From DASQPA01 sp035644215 (lineage in GTDB: Bacteria; Acidobacteriota; Thermoanaerobaculia; Multivoradales; UBA5704), in contig DASQPA010000003.1 in assembly GCA_035644215.1 (NCBI GenBank), positions 1-38,461 of the forward strand: a stretch of 38,461 nt of DNA. The letters run 5' to 3'. Shown in pieces: positions 1-7,288 of this stretch; the stretch's first letter is position 1; every line of letters begins with the position of its first letter. The notes beneath the pieces were generated by a model. It searched no databases. It saw nothing but the letters and a program-made list of their open reading frames with translations, and was not told the DNA's origin. The translations under genes and the position numbers were made by a program.

Positions 1-87
1 TCTCTCCTCCTTAGAGGTTAAGGTGTCGCCTCTGCGGACTAAGTAACCAGATTCAGGGCTCTTTGTCCACTACAAGTTGTGTGTAAC

Positions 88-222
88 CATATGGGCGCAA
101 GCCCCAGGTAGGGGAAACCCCACAAACCAAAAAGCCCCGAAGGGGCGACGGTTCTTCCGGCTCGGGCCTCCGCCCGGAGATAAATCTCCGGGCCAGGAGT
201 TGCGCTGGATAAATCCAGCTTC
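88..222. repeat. Dispersed palindromic element, copy A
   Basis: This non-coding block is built of back-to-back hairpins: GCCCC-GAA-GGGGC at 134-146, a 10-bp perfect stem with an AA loop at 172-193, and GCTGGAT-AA-ATCCAGC at 204-219. The minus strand reads CGTCGCCCCTTCGGGGCTTT at 131-150, and the same 20 bases occur on the plus strand at 16845-16864; both copies also carry ACCTGGGG further along (102-109 reversed here, 16884-16891 there). It is therefore one of at least two members of a dispersed repeat family. Nothing else supportable is seen in 1-491; the open frames there are by-products of the repeat. Function unknown. Confidence 0.6.
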
Positions 223-491
223 GTGCGGCGGGAAGCGTATCCCAGGCGCTCGGGCGTCTATCTCGAGTCCAGCGACCGTTCCGCTTATACGCCACTCCCT
301 CCAACGTTGACGCTGATCTTGAACTTAAGGTAGAGTGCCAGCAAGTGAAACGTGCAGAGGGAGATGGCTCGATGCAAGCCACAGCGGACGGATCTTTAGG
401 CCACCAATAGGTGACGTTGAGGCTTACCGCTGAGCTGTGGGTGCTACGTTCGCACCTAAGTTGTGCGTTCGCTAGCAACTAGGAGAGGTGC

Positions 492-1229
492 ATGGGAGAA
501 TCCTATGTCAATCTTAGTATAAAGAAAAGGCACAGAAAAATATACCGTGTCTTCTCATTTGAACGGCTAGTCCAGTTCTTCAAAACAGGTCAGAACATAC
601 TCGTCCAGCCGCAAAAATGGGACGACCCTTTTGAGAATCTTGTTTTGCATGCGGCTTACAAAAGTCTTCTCGCTGATGGAGATAAATCTTGGGCCCAAAG
701 CGTTCTGTCCGCTAAAGATCGGCTGTACGGTCAGTGCTGGTCTTTCCGCGAAGAATCAGACGCCATGTGGCGTATCTACTCTCCGGACAAGAACGGAGTA
801 AAAGTCCGCACTACAGTGGAGAAGCTGTTCGATTCCTTGAATAATTCTGCGGAGGGGATTAATAAGTCCTGCTTTATAGGTGCAGTGAAATATCTTCAAG
901 GACCGTCTCTGAGACGTCGCCTTAAGAATCCCGCTTGGCTAGTCGATGAGATTGCGAGTACTGCCAGTAAAGCGGCGAGCCTCTTCCTAAAGAGGCGGGA
1001 GTTCGAGCATGAGGAGGAAGTTCGCCTGGTTGTGCTCGATGGCCATGGACCTACGCCTGAAGGATTTTTTCGATACACTATGAAGACTATCGATTTTATT
1101 GACGAGATTGTCTTAGACCCGCGTATGTCTGACGATTTGTACGGTGTCTATGAGAGTTTTCTGAGGCGAGAGATCAACTACAAGGGAGTCGTTCGTCACT
1201 CAAGTCTCTATAAGGTTCCAGATCTGTGA
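492..1229 (+). CDS. DUF2971 family protein
   Basis: The 245-residue product has the layout of DUF2971 proteins: an N-terminal segment YRVFSFERLVQFF followed by a WDDPFEN motif near residue 43, a central CWSFREESDAMWRIYS motif near residue 85, and a C-terminal EHEEEVRLVV segment. The biochemical role of the family is unknown; its members are frequent in accessory and defence-rich regions. The start is supported by AGGAGAGG ending just upstream of the ATG. The gene is clearly AT-richer than the metabolic genes further on and uses many A/T-ending codons, which suggests recent acquisition. It stands alone on the plus strand, followed by an attC-like hairpin and the HNH gene. The family assignment rests on these motifs only. 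Confidence 0.7.
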   Translation: MGESYVNLSIKKRHRKIYRVFSFERLVQFFKTGQNILVQPQKWDDPFENLVLHAAYKSLLADGDKSWAQSVLSAKDRLYGQCWSFREESDAMWRIYSPDKNGVKVRTTVEKLFDSLNNSAEGINKSCFIGAVKYLQGPSLRRRLKNPAWLVDEIASTASKAASLFLKRREFEHEEEVRLVVLDGHGPTPEGFFRYTMKTIDFIDEIVLDPRMSDDLYGVYESFLRREINYKGVVRHSSLYKVPDL

Positions 1230-1252
1230 GGCCGAGCCACACGAGGACTCTA

Positions 1253-1309
1253 GCCTCAACCGGACGGCACCGCTTCGCGGCACCGCCGGTTAGGCCCTGA
1301 ACGTTATAC
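1253..1309. other. attC-like imperfect hairpin between two accessory genes
   Basis: GCCT(C)AACCGG at 1253-1263 pairs with CCGGTTAGGC at 1286-1295, leaving one bulged C. Further pairs flank a TTCG loop, and CCTGAACGTTATAC follows at 1296-1309. GTTAGGC fits the GTTRRRY core of integron attC sites, and a bulged base in the stem is also typical of them. However, the matching left half for GTTATAC is not visible, no integrase is in the window, and the neighbouring gaps show no second site. It may equally be a terminator hairpin of the gene ending at 1229. Confidence 0.25.
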
Positions 1310-1336
1310 GGCTACGAACTTTTTTCGTGAGGTAGA

Positions 1337-2272
1337 GTGAAAGGCACTGTCGCGGTCACGGACTTCGGGTGGTACGACTACCTGAGTCGACGCTCTGTTG
1401 CGGAAGTGAACTTCTGGACGCCGTCCGATCGTCGTCGCTTTTCTGCCCCTGCCTTTTCGCCCTTTTTCTTCAAGCTCAAAGCACCGCATAGAGCAATCGC
1501 AGGGTTTGGATACTTCGCGAAGTGGAGTTCCCTACCGCCGTGGCTCGCTTGGGAGTGTTGCGGCGAAGGGAATGGATGTGACAGCCTCGCCACCTTTGAG
1601 ACCCGCCTTGCCGATATTCGTGCGAGGATCAAGTACGTCGCAAGCGGAACAGTCGCCAACATTGGCTGCATACTTCTTGTTCAGCCGATCTTCTTCCCCC
1701 GTGAAGCGTGGATTCCACAGCCCTCAGACTGGCACGACCGCACGGTATCGAGCGAATCGTACGACCTGACGGTCGGCGAAGGGCGACGTATCTGGGAACA
1801 ATGCCTTGAACGAGCTCACGTAGCTGCGATTGCACCTTCTCATCTGCTAGAGGTGGCGGGTTCAGCGAGCCCCCGCTACGGTGCGCCACAACTGGTGGCG
1901 CCACGTCTCGGCCAAGGCACCTTTCGGGTGAGCGTCACCGATGCCTATGGACGCTCCTGCGCGGCAACAGGCGAGCACTCGTTGCCGGTCCTTGAAGCGG
2001 CGCATATCCGCTCCTATGCCAGTGAAGGACCGCACGAGGTGCGCAATGGAATCCTTCTACGTGCTGACCTGCACCGTCTCTTTGACAAAGGATACGCAAC
2101 GGTGACACGAGACCTCCGTCTTGAGATCAGCAAGCGCCTGAGAGAGGACTACAGCAATGGGCGGTCGTACTATCCGCTTCACGGGCAGCCCGTGCGGGTG
2201 CCCGATGCAATAGGTGACCGTCCTGCGAGTGAGTTCCTGGTCTGGCACAACGAGCACGTCTACCTTGGATAG
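1337..2272 (+). CDS. Putative restriction endonuclease: PUA-like N-terminal domain plus HNH nuclease
   Basis: The 311-residue protein resembles the COG3440 predicted restriction endonucleases. Residues 24-80 (VNFWTPS, PFFFKLKAPH, AGFGYFAKWSSLPPWLAW, GEGNG) form the modified-base-reader-like N-terminal domain. Residues about 195-255 carry the HNH nuclease: TDAYGRSCAATG, then AAHIRSY with His223, NGILLRADLHRLFDKG with Asn237 and His246. It probably cleaves DNA, perhaps with the N-terminal domain sensing modified bases; that part is inferred from the family. The GTG start at 1337 follows GAGGTAGA. No methyltransferase or partner is adjacent, so it would act alone, consistent with a modification-dependent or orphan nuclease. 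It sits in the accessory stretch at the left end of the window. Confidence 0.8.
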   Translation: MKGTVAVTDFGWYDYLSRRSVAEVNFWTPSDRRRFSAPAFSPFFFKLKAPHRAIAGFGYFAKWSSLPPWLAWECCGEGNGCDSLATFETRLADIRARIKYVASGTVANIGCILLVQPIFFPREAWIPQPSDWHDRTVSSESYDLTVGEGRRIWEQCLERAHVAAIAPSHLLEVAGSASPRYGAPQLVAPRLGQGTFRVSVTDAYGRSCAATGEHSLPVLEAAHIRSYASEGPHEVRNGILLRADLHRLFDKGYATVTRDLRLEISKRLREDYSNGRSYYPLHGQPVRVPDAIGDRPASEFLVWHNEHVYLG

Positions 2273-2529
2273 GCGGCCGTAAAACGTGCGCTGAGGAGGG
2301 AAGAGGTAGAGGCTTGGTGTCTCTACTAAGACCCGTCTCTCGGTCGCTGAGGCTCCTCCCAGGATGACGACGGGCAGGGGACGGCCTCGGTCGGGGGCGG
2401 CAGGGTCTCGATAGGCACTGCGGTATAATCGTCGCGACGAAATCGCGGTTCAGCCCATGCATGCGGCGGAACCCCTTCGCCCGGCTGAGGTCAATCCGAC
2501 GAGCGCGTAACGACTGGAAAGGACGTACC

Positions 2530-2940
2530 ATGAGGCTCTACACACAGCTCAACTTCGGCGGGAACTGCGAAGAAGCATTCCACTTCTATGAGAAGCATCT
2601 TGGTGGCCAAATAACCATGATGATGAAGGCGAGCGAGCTGCCAGCCTCGGCCAAAGCTCCGTCGGGCGCAGCGGATGCTGTAATCCACGCACGCATGACC
2701 GTCGCGGGCGTTGAGTTGATCGGCAACGACGTACCGGCGGATCGCTTCAAACCGATCCGGAGCTCCTATCTGTATCTCGCCGTCGACTCTGCGGAGGCCG
2801 CGGACACGATCTATGCGGCCCTGGCGGAGGGGGGCGAGGTAACCATGCCGATCGAGAGCACTTTCTTCGCTGCCCGCTTTGCCCAACTGCGAGACAGGTT
2901 CGGGACTCTATGGACCATCCTTCATGAGCTACCGCGGTAG
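2530..2940 (+). CDS. PhnB-like VOC (glyoxalase/bleomycin-resistance fold) protein
   Basis: The product of 136 residues begins LYTQLNFGGNCEEAFHFYEKHLGGQI, the typical opening of PhnB-like vicinal-oxygen-chelate proteins, and ends with FAARFAQLRDRFGTLWTILHE, the usual last strand of the fold. Members are small metal-binding or substrate-binding enzymes of varied or unknown chemistry, so no reaction is proposed. The ATG at 2530 is preceded by GAAAGGACGTACC, a plausible ribosome-binding site. The frame is open upstream to 2461, but that extension has no family resemblance. The gene stops 2 bases before the end of brnA on the opposite strand. Confidence 0.75.
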   Translation: MRLYTQLNFGGNCEEAFHFYEKHLGGQITMMMKASELPASAKAPSGAADAVIHARMTVAGVELIGNDVPADRFKPIRSSYLYLAVDSAEAADTIYAALAEGGEVTMPIESTFFAARFAQLRDRFGTLWTILHELPR

Positions 2941-2942
2941 CC

Positions 2943-3236
2943 TCAGGACGGGTGCGATCGCAGCCAGTCTCGCAAAGCATTGTTCAGTCGCGTCTGCCAG
3001 CCTGTACCGGTGCGCCGGAAAGACTGAACGATGTCCGCATCCAACCGAAGGTTCACGTGTTCCTTCGTCTGGGCTGCAGGGGGTCGGCCGCGCCTGGGTT
3101 TGAGCATTTCTTTCGCAGCGGCATCGCCAAGCAGGCCGGGCAGTACGTCTTTCGCCGGGCGAGCCTTGGCGAACCACTCGTCGTTGGCCTCGGGGGCCTC
3201 GTCGTCAATCAATTCAGGGTCAGGTTTGCGCGGCAT
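2943..3236 (-). CDS. brnA: BrnA-type antitoxin
   Basis: The 97-residue protein has the two blocks of BrnA antitoxins. These are an acidic N-terminus with NDEWFAKARPAKDVLP (about residues 18-33) and a C-terminal ribbon-helix-helix-like segment, VNLRLDADIVQSFRRTGTGWQTRLNNALRDWL (about 61-92). BrnA binds and neutralises BrnT and, with it, represses their own promoter. Its start lies inside the end of brnT, with a 17-base overlap, so translation is probably coupled. Gene order toxin then antitoxin is the usual order for this family. The pair reads leftwards from the operator-like palindrome at 3493-3510. Confidence 0.88.
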   Translation of the reverse strand: MPRKPDPELIDDEAPEANDEWFAKARPAKDVLPGLLGDAAAKEMLKPRRGRPPAAQTKEHVNLRLDADIVQSFRRTGTGWQTRLNNALRDWLRSHPS

Positions 3237-3489
3237 GTCGACTCCTTTCGCGCTGATTGGCGCGGCGCAGGCTGATCACGTGAACAGCCTCGTTGCGCGG
3301 CGTGAACACAAGCATGTGCAGGTGTTCGCCAATCCAGCCCAACGCCTGGTATCGGTGCTCCGGGTAAGGCTGGCGGGTATCCTCGGTAATCAGCGCGCTG
3401 CTCCAGTCAAACTCCGCAGCCAGGTCAAGAGAGAGGCCGCGTTCGGCGATGTTGCGCTCGTTCTTCACTCGGTCGTAGGTCAAGCGCAC
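3220..3489 (-). CDS. brnT: BrnT-type ribonuclease toxin
   Basis: The 89-residue product matches the small RelE-fold BrnT toxins. It shows NERNIAERGLSLDLAAEFDW near the N-terminus, EDTRQPYPEHRYQALGWIGEHLHMLVFTPR in the middle, and the terminal VHVISLRRANQRER signature. BrnT cleaves RNA and slows growth when free of BrnA. GTG at 3489 is the only in-frame start, because a stop codon lies two codons upstream. No Shine-Dalgarno sequence precedes it; instead a TACAAT box lies 5 bases before the GTG, pointing to a leaderless or nearly leaderless message. Confidence 0.88.
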   Translation of the reverse strand: MRLTYDRVKNERNIAERGLSLDLAAEFDWSSALITEDTRQPYPEHRYQALGWIGEHLHMLVFTPRNEAVHVISLRRANQRERSRHAAQT

Positions 3490-3492
3490 GCA

Positions 3493-3524
3493 TTATTGTA
3501 CCCACAATAAAGAGACCAGAGCAA
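3493..3524 (-). promoter_or_regulatory. brnTA promoter with overlapping palindromic operator
   Basis: On the minus strand TTGCTC (3519-3524), an 18-base spacer and TACAAT (3495-3500) make a sigma70-type promoter aimed at brnT. The -10 box is embedded in a perfect inverted repeat, TTATTGT-accc-ACAATAA (3493-3510 on the plus strand). A BrnA or BrnTA complex bound there would block the promoter, which fits the known autoregulation of this family. The binding site itself is inferred from symmetry and position. Confidence 0.55.
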
Positions 3525-3540
3525 GAGGCCCCCCTCCTGG

Positions 3541-3702
3541 CCTCCCCCCTGATCCAACCGCCGCCCTCCCAGGGGGGAGGAAACCCACCGCCCGGCCCGC
3601 TCGGAGCCAACGTCACCGCCTATCAGGTGTCCCGCCTTCAGCACGCACAGGCACTGCTGTGCTGTAATAGGGGACCCCCGAGGCCCCAGGGCCGGGCCCT
3701 GG
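3541..3702. other. Two strong inverted repeats in the leader of the fkb gene set
   Basis: The gap before the gene starting at 3732 contains a perfect 11-bp stem, CCTCCCCCCTG (3541-3551) with CAGGGGGGAGG (3570-3580), and a second perfect stem, CCAGGGCC-G-GGCCCTGG (3686-3702), about 30 bases before the start codon. Neither is followed by a clear T run on the plus strand, so a simple terminator is unlikely. They may act as a leader structure or be decayed repeats. No convincing promoter was found here. Confidence 0.4.
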
Positions 3703-3731
3703 CCTGGGGGGACGAACCGGAGAGAGGAACC

Positions 3732-4613
3732 ATGGAGATCAAGACCGTTGGCGTCGTCGGCGCCGGAGTGATGGGGACGGGCCTGGCGCAGAGCCTCGCC
3801 GAGACCGGCCACGACGTGGTCCTCCTGGACGTGACCCAGGAGGTTCTCGACCGGGCGCGGGACGAGATCCGGAAGAGCCTCCGTTTCCAGGCGTTCTTTC
3901 GCAAGAAGGAGGCCGGGGCGCCGGCCGCCCCCCCCGCCCCAGCGGACACCGTGCTCGGTCGCATCCGCTTCACGACCGAGCTCGCGGACTTCTCGGCCGT
4001 CGACTTCCTGATCGAGAACGCCACCGAGAAATGGGAGATCAAAGAGGAGATCTACCGGCGGATCGACCCCATCTGCCCGGAGCGGACGGTGTTCGCCGCC
4101 AATACCTCGGCCATCCCGATCACCAAGATCGCCTCGGTCACCCGGCGGGCGCCCAAGGTCCTCGGCATGCACTTCATGAACCCGGTGCCCTTGAAGCCCG
4201 CGGTCGAGGTGATCCGCGCCTATCACACCAGCGACGAGACCCTGGACACCGCCCGCGCCCTCCTCGCCCAGATGGGCAAGGAGGCGATCGTCGTCAACGA
4301 CTCGCCCGGGTTCGTCTCCAACCGGGTGCTGATGCTGACCGTCAACGAGGCCATCTTCCTCGTCCACGAGGGGGTGGCGACGGCGGAGCAGATCGACCAC
4401 CTGTTCAAGAGCTGTTTCGGCCACAAGATGGGACCGCTCGAAACCGGCGACCTGATCGGCCTGGATACCATCCTCTACTCGCTCGAGGTCCTCTACGAGG
4501 AGCTCGAGGACAGTAAGTTCCGCGCCTGCCCGCTGCTCAAGAAAATGGTCCACGCCGGCCTCCATGGCCGCAAGAGCGGCAAGGGTTTCTACGACTATGG
4601 CGTGACCGCCTGA
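3732..4613 (+). CDS. fkbK: 3-hydroxyacyl-CoA dehydrogenase family protein, FkbK type
   Basis: The 293-residue protein opens with the NAD-binding motif GVVGAGVMGTGLAQSLAETGHDVVLLD (residues 7-33). It has the ENATEKWEIKEEIY and NTSAIPITKI segments and the catalytic HFMNPVPLKPAVEVI motif with His147, typical of the 3-hydroxyacyl-CoA dehydrogenase family. Because an ACP, an acyl-CoA dehydrogenase and FkbH follow directly, it is best read as the FkbK enzyme that oxidises glyceryl-ACP on the way to hydroxymalonyl-ACP rather than a beta-oxidation enzyme. The ATG at 3732 follows GAGAGGAACC; the in-frame extension upstream is low-complexity and lacks family similarity. It is the first gene of the set, 12 bases before the ACP gene. 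Confidence 0.82.
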   Translation: MEIKTVGVVGAGVMGTGLAQSLAETGHDVVLLDVTQEVLDRARDEIRKSLRFQAFFRKKEAGAPAAPPAPADTVLGRIRFTTELADFSAVDFLIENATEKWEIKEEIYRRIDPICPERTVFAANTSAIPITKIASVTRRAPKVLGMHFMNPVPLKPAVEVIRAYHTSDETLDTARALLAQMGKEAIVVNDSPGFVSNRVLMLTVNEAIFLVHEGVATAEQIDHLFKSCFGHKMGPLETGDLIGLDTILYSLEVLYEELEDSKFRACPLLKKMVHAGLHGRKSGKGFYDYGVTA

Positions 4614-4625
4614 GGAGAGCTCCGC

Positions 4626-4910
4626 ATGGAGACCCCGACTGAGACCAGCACTGAGCCCAAGATCAAAGAGTTCCTGTCGCGGTTCTTCAAGAGCCACGAT
4701 TTGAAGCCGGAGGAGGACATCTTCGCCCTGGGCTTCGTCAACTCGCTCCTCGCCATGCAGCTCGTCGCCTTCGTCGAGAAGGAGTTCGGCATCAAGGTCG
4801 AGGACCAGGACCTGGACCTCGACAATTTCCGCTCGATCGGCGCGATCTCGCGCCTGGTGGCGAAGAAGCGCGGCAGCGATTCCGCCACCCCGGCGGCCCC
4901 GGCATCGTGA
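4626..4910 (+). CDS. fkbJ: Discrete acyl carrier protein, FkbJ type
   Basis: This 94-residue carrier protein has the motif DIFALGFVNSLLAMQLVAFVEKEFGI. Ser40, in the GFVNS segment, is the expected phosphopantetheine attachment site; FVNS instead of the usual GxDS is characteristic of carrier proteins in methoxymalonyl and hydroxymalonyl pathways. It would carry the glyceryl, then hydroxymalonyl group loaded by FkbH. A GAGGAGAGC ribosome-binding site precedes the ATG. Its TGA overlaps the GTG of the following acyl-CoA dehydrogenase in a GTGA, so the two are translationally coupled. The last 15 residues are an Ala/Pro-rich tail. Confidence 0.87.
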   Translation: METPTETSTEPKIKEFLSRFFKSHDLKPEEDIFALGFVNSLLAMQLVAFVEKEFGIKVEDQDLDLDNFRSIGAISRLVAKKRGSDSATPAAPAS

Positions 4911-6058
4911 AGATCGAGCTCACCCCCGAGCAGCGCGCCGCGCGGGCCGAATTCCGCGCCTTTTCCCGCGCGGCGGTGGCGCCCTATGCCGACCGTTTCG
5001 ACCGCGAGGAGGCGGTCCCGGCCGAGCTGATCCACCAGCTCGCCGCCCGCGGCTACCTGGGCTCGCTGGTGCCGGCCGAGCACCGCGGCCCCGGCGGCGC
5101 GCGCCGCGAGGCCCTCGACATGATCACCTACGGCCTGCTGACCGAGGAGCTGGGGTGGGCCTGCTCGTCAGTCCGCTCGCTGCTGACCGTGCACGACATG
5201 GCGGCCCACGGCATCAAGCGGTGGGGAAGCCCGGCTCTGCGCGAGCGCTGGCTGCCGCGCCTCGCCTGCGGCGAGGTGATCGGCGCTCTCGCCGTCTCCG
5301 AGCCCGAGGCGGGGAGCGATGCCTCCGGGGTGCGGACGACGGCGGTGGCGGAGGGGGACGACTTCGTCCTCACCGGGCGCAAGAAGTGGATCACCTTCGG
5401 CCAGATCGCCGACCTCTTCCTGCTCGTCGCCCGCTACGAGGACAAGCCCACCGCCTTCCTCGTCGAGCGCACGAGCCCGGGGTTCGGCGTCGCGCCCCTC
5501 CGCGGGCTCCTGGGGACCCGCGCCTCGATGCTCGCCGAAATCACTCTCGAAGGCTGCCGTATCCCGCGCGAGAACCTGGTGGGGCGGATCGGCTTCGGGG
5601 TCTCGCACGTGGCGGCGGCGGCCCTGGAGCTCGGCCGCTACAGCGTCGCCTGGGGCTCGGTGGGCCTCGCCCAGGCCTGCCTCGACGCAGCGCGGAGCTA
5701 CGCCGCCTCCCGGGAGACCTTCGGCAAGCCGATTGCCGACCAACAGCTGGTCCGCGCCATGCTGACCGACATGATCGTCAACGTGCGCGCCGCCCGGCTC
5801 CTCTGCTGCCGGGCCGGGTACCTGAAGGAGAGCGGTGAATCGAGCGCCTTCGCGGAGATCATGGCGGCCAAGTATTTCGCCTCGACCACGGCGACCCGCG
5901 CGGCGCTCGACGCGGTGCAGATCCACGGCGCCAACGGCATCGGCCCCGACTATCCCGTGGGGCGCTTTCTGCGCGATTCCCGGGTGATGGAGATCATCGA
6001 GGGGAGCACCCAGATCCAGCAGATCACCATCCCGCAGCTCGATCTGCAGGAGTTGTAA
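4907..6058 (+). CDS. fkbI: Acyl-CoA dehydrogenase family protein, FkbI type
   Basis: The 383-residue protein is a full-length acyl-CoA dehydrogenase fold. It has an N-terminal helical domain with LTPEQRAARAEFRAF, a middle domain with ALAVSEPEAGSDASGVRTTA and LTGRKKWITFGQIADLFL, and a C-terminal domain with SRETFGKPIADQQLV and MEIIEGSTQIQQI. Glu365, in the IIEGS segment, aligns with the usual catalytic base. In hydroxymalonyl or methoxymalonyl cassettes such an enzyme oxidises the ACP-bound intermediate, with FAD as cofactor. The start is GTG at 4907, overlapping the ACP stop codon. The tight linkage to the ACP and FkbH genes argues for an ACP-bound substrate instead of a CoA ester. Confidence 0.85.
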   Translation: MKIELTPEQRAARAEFRAFSRAAVAPYADRFDREEAVPAELIHQLAARGYLGSLVPAEHRGPGGARREALDMITYGLLTEELGWACSSVRSLLTVHDMAAHGIKRWGSPALRERWLPRLACGEVIGALAVSEPEAGSDASGVRTTAVAEGDDFVLTGRKKWITFGQIADLFLLVARYEDKPTAFLVERTSPGFGVAPLRGLLGTRASMLAEITLEGCRIPRENLVGRIGFGVSHVAAAALELGRYSVAWGSVGLAQACLDAARSYAASRETFGKPIADQQLVRAMLTDMIVNVRAARLLCCRAGYLKESGESSAFAEIMAAKYFASTTATRAALDAVQIHGANGIGPDYPVGRFLRDSRVMEIIEGSTQIQQITIPQLDLQEL

Positions 6059-6067
6059 GGAGACGCC

Positions 6068-7171
6068 ATGCAGGACACCCAGCCGGAAACCCCCACGCAG
6101 GTAGAGGAAGCGGCGAAACCGCGCAAACCGGGCTCGGTCAAGTGCCTGATCTGGGACTTGGACAACACGGTCTGGGACGGCATCCTGCTCGAAGACGAGG
6201 AAGTGCGCCTGCGCCCCGGGGTCGCCCAGGTCCTGGCCGGCCTCGATGCGCGCGGCATCCTGCATTCGATCGCCAGCCGGAACGACTATGACCTGGCGAT
6301 GGCGAAGCTGACCGAGCTCGGTCTCGCCGAGTATTTTCTCTATCCCAAGGTCAACTGGGGACCTAAGTCCGACTCGGTGGCGGCGATTGCCAAGGACCTG
6401 AACCTGGGGATCGACGCCCTCGCCTTCATCGACGACCAGCCGTTCGAGCGCGAGGAGGTGCAGTTCACCCACCCGCCGGTCCTTTGCCTCGACGCCCTGG
6501 AGCTCGACCAGTTGCTCGGCCGGCCCGAGCTCAACCCCCGCTTCATCACCGAGGACTCCCGGCTGCGCCGGCGCATGTACCAGGCCGACGTCGAGCGCAA
6601 CCGGGCGGAGGAGAGTTTCAGCGGCGCCTCCGAGGAGTTCCTCGCCACCCTGGGCATGGCCTTCACCATCGCCTCGTGCCGCGAGGAGGACCTGAAGCGG
6701 GTCGAGGAGCTGACCGTCCGCACCCATCAGTTGAATACCACCGGCTACACCTACTCCTACGAGGAGCTCGACGCCTTCCGGCAGTCCGACCGCCACCTCC
6801 TCCTGGTCTGCTCGCTGACCGACAAGTATGGCACCTACGGCAAGATCGGCCTCTCCCTGGTGGAGCAGGACTCCGAGGCGTGGACGATCAAGCTCCTCCT
6901 CATGTCCTGCCGGGTGATGTCCAAGGGGGTGGGGACGATCCTCATCAATCACATCCTGTCGCTCGCCAAGGCGGCGGGGGTGCGCCTCCGCGCCGAGTTC
7001 GTCAGCAACGACCGCAACCGCGCCATGCTGGTCACCTACAAGTTCGCCGGCTTCCGTGAGGTGGAGCGCCGCGGCGAGGTGGCTCGGCTCGAAAACGACC
7101 TCACCCGCATCCAGCCGCCACCCCCCTACGTCGATCTGCAGCTGGCTGGCAGGGCCGTCCCTCCCGCCTGA
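6068..7171 (+). CDS. fkbH: FkbH-like glyceryl-ACP loading enzyme (HAD phosphatase plus GNAT-like domain)
   Basis: The 367-residue product starts, after a short polar tail, with the HAD motif IWDLDNTVWDGIL (Asp30 and Asp32), followed by SRNDYDLAM, PKVNWGPKSDSV and the FIDDQPFEREEV segment near residue 120. The C-terminal half, from about residue 190, is GNAT-like (VRTHQLNTTGYTYS, GIGLSLVEQ-type strands, LLMSCRVMSKGVGTILINHIL). This two-part layout is that of FkbH proteins, which take a glyceryl unit from 1,3-bisphosphoglycerate, dephosphorylate it and place it on a dedicated ACP. An AAGGAG site precedes the ATG. It is the last of the four tightly packed genes; the expected FkbG O-methyltransferase is absent. 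Confidence 0.9.
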   Translation: MQDTQPETPTQVEEAAKPRKPGSVKCLIWDLDNTVWDGILLEDEEVRLRPGVAQVLAGLDARGILHSIASRNDYDLAMAKLTELGLAEYFLYPKVNWGPKSDSVAAIAKDLNLGIDALAFIDDQPFEREEVQFTHPPVLCLDALELDQLLGRPELNPRFITEDSRLRRRMYQADVERNRAEESFSGASEEFLATLGMAFTIASCREEDLKRVEELTVRTHQLNTTGYTYSYEELDAFRQSDRHLLLVCSLTDKYGTYGKIGLSLVEQDSEAWTIKLLLMSCRVMSKGVGTILINHILSLAKAAGVRLRAEFVSNDRNRAMLVTYKFAGFREVERRGEVARLENDLTRIQPPPPYVDLQLAGRAVPPA

Positions 7172-7288
7172 TTTGAGCCTTCGCGCGAGCTCCCGACGAG
7201 GAGCGGTTTTGCCGGGTCGTTGCACCCCTTATGGAGACGGGGCCGGGCGTTTCGCGAGGCCGGAGGGCCGTCCGTAAGGAGGTAGCGA

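Noticed and set aside
53..478. 141-codon minus-strand frame at the left end
   Set aside because: It is the translated palindromic element; the PTWGL-like string is a known kind of false protein from CCCCTTCGGGG repeats.
3732..6058. Fatty-acid beta-oxidation genes
   Set aside because: A 3-hydroxyacyl-CoA dehydrogenase plus an acyl-CoA dehydrogenase could suggest this, but the discrete ACP with GFVNS and the FkbH gene place them in the hydroxymalonyl-ACP route; thiolase and enoyl-CoA hydratase are missing.
5168..7225. Long minus-strand open frame opposite fkbI and fkbH
   Set aside because: It is antisense to two well-supported genes and has the repetitive Arg/Gly/Asp/Leu composition expected from a high-GC shadow frame.
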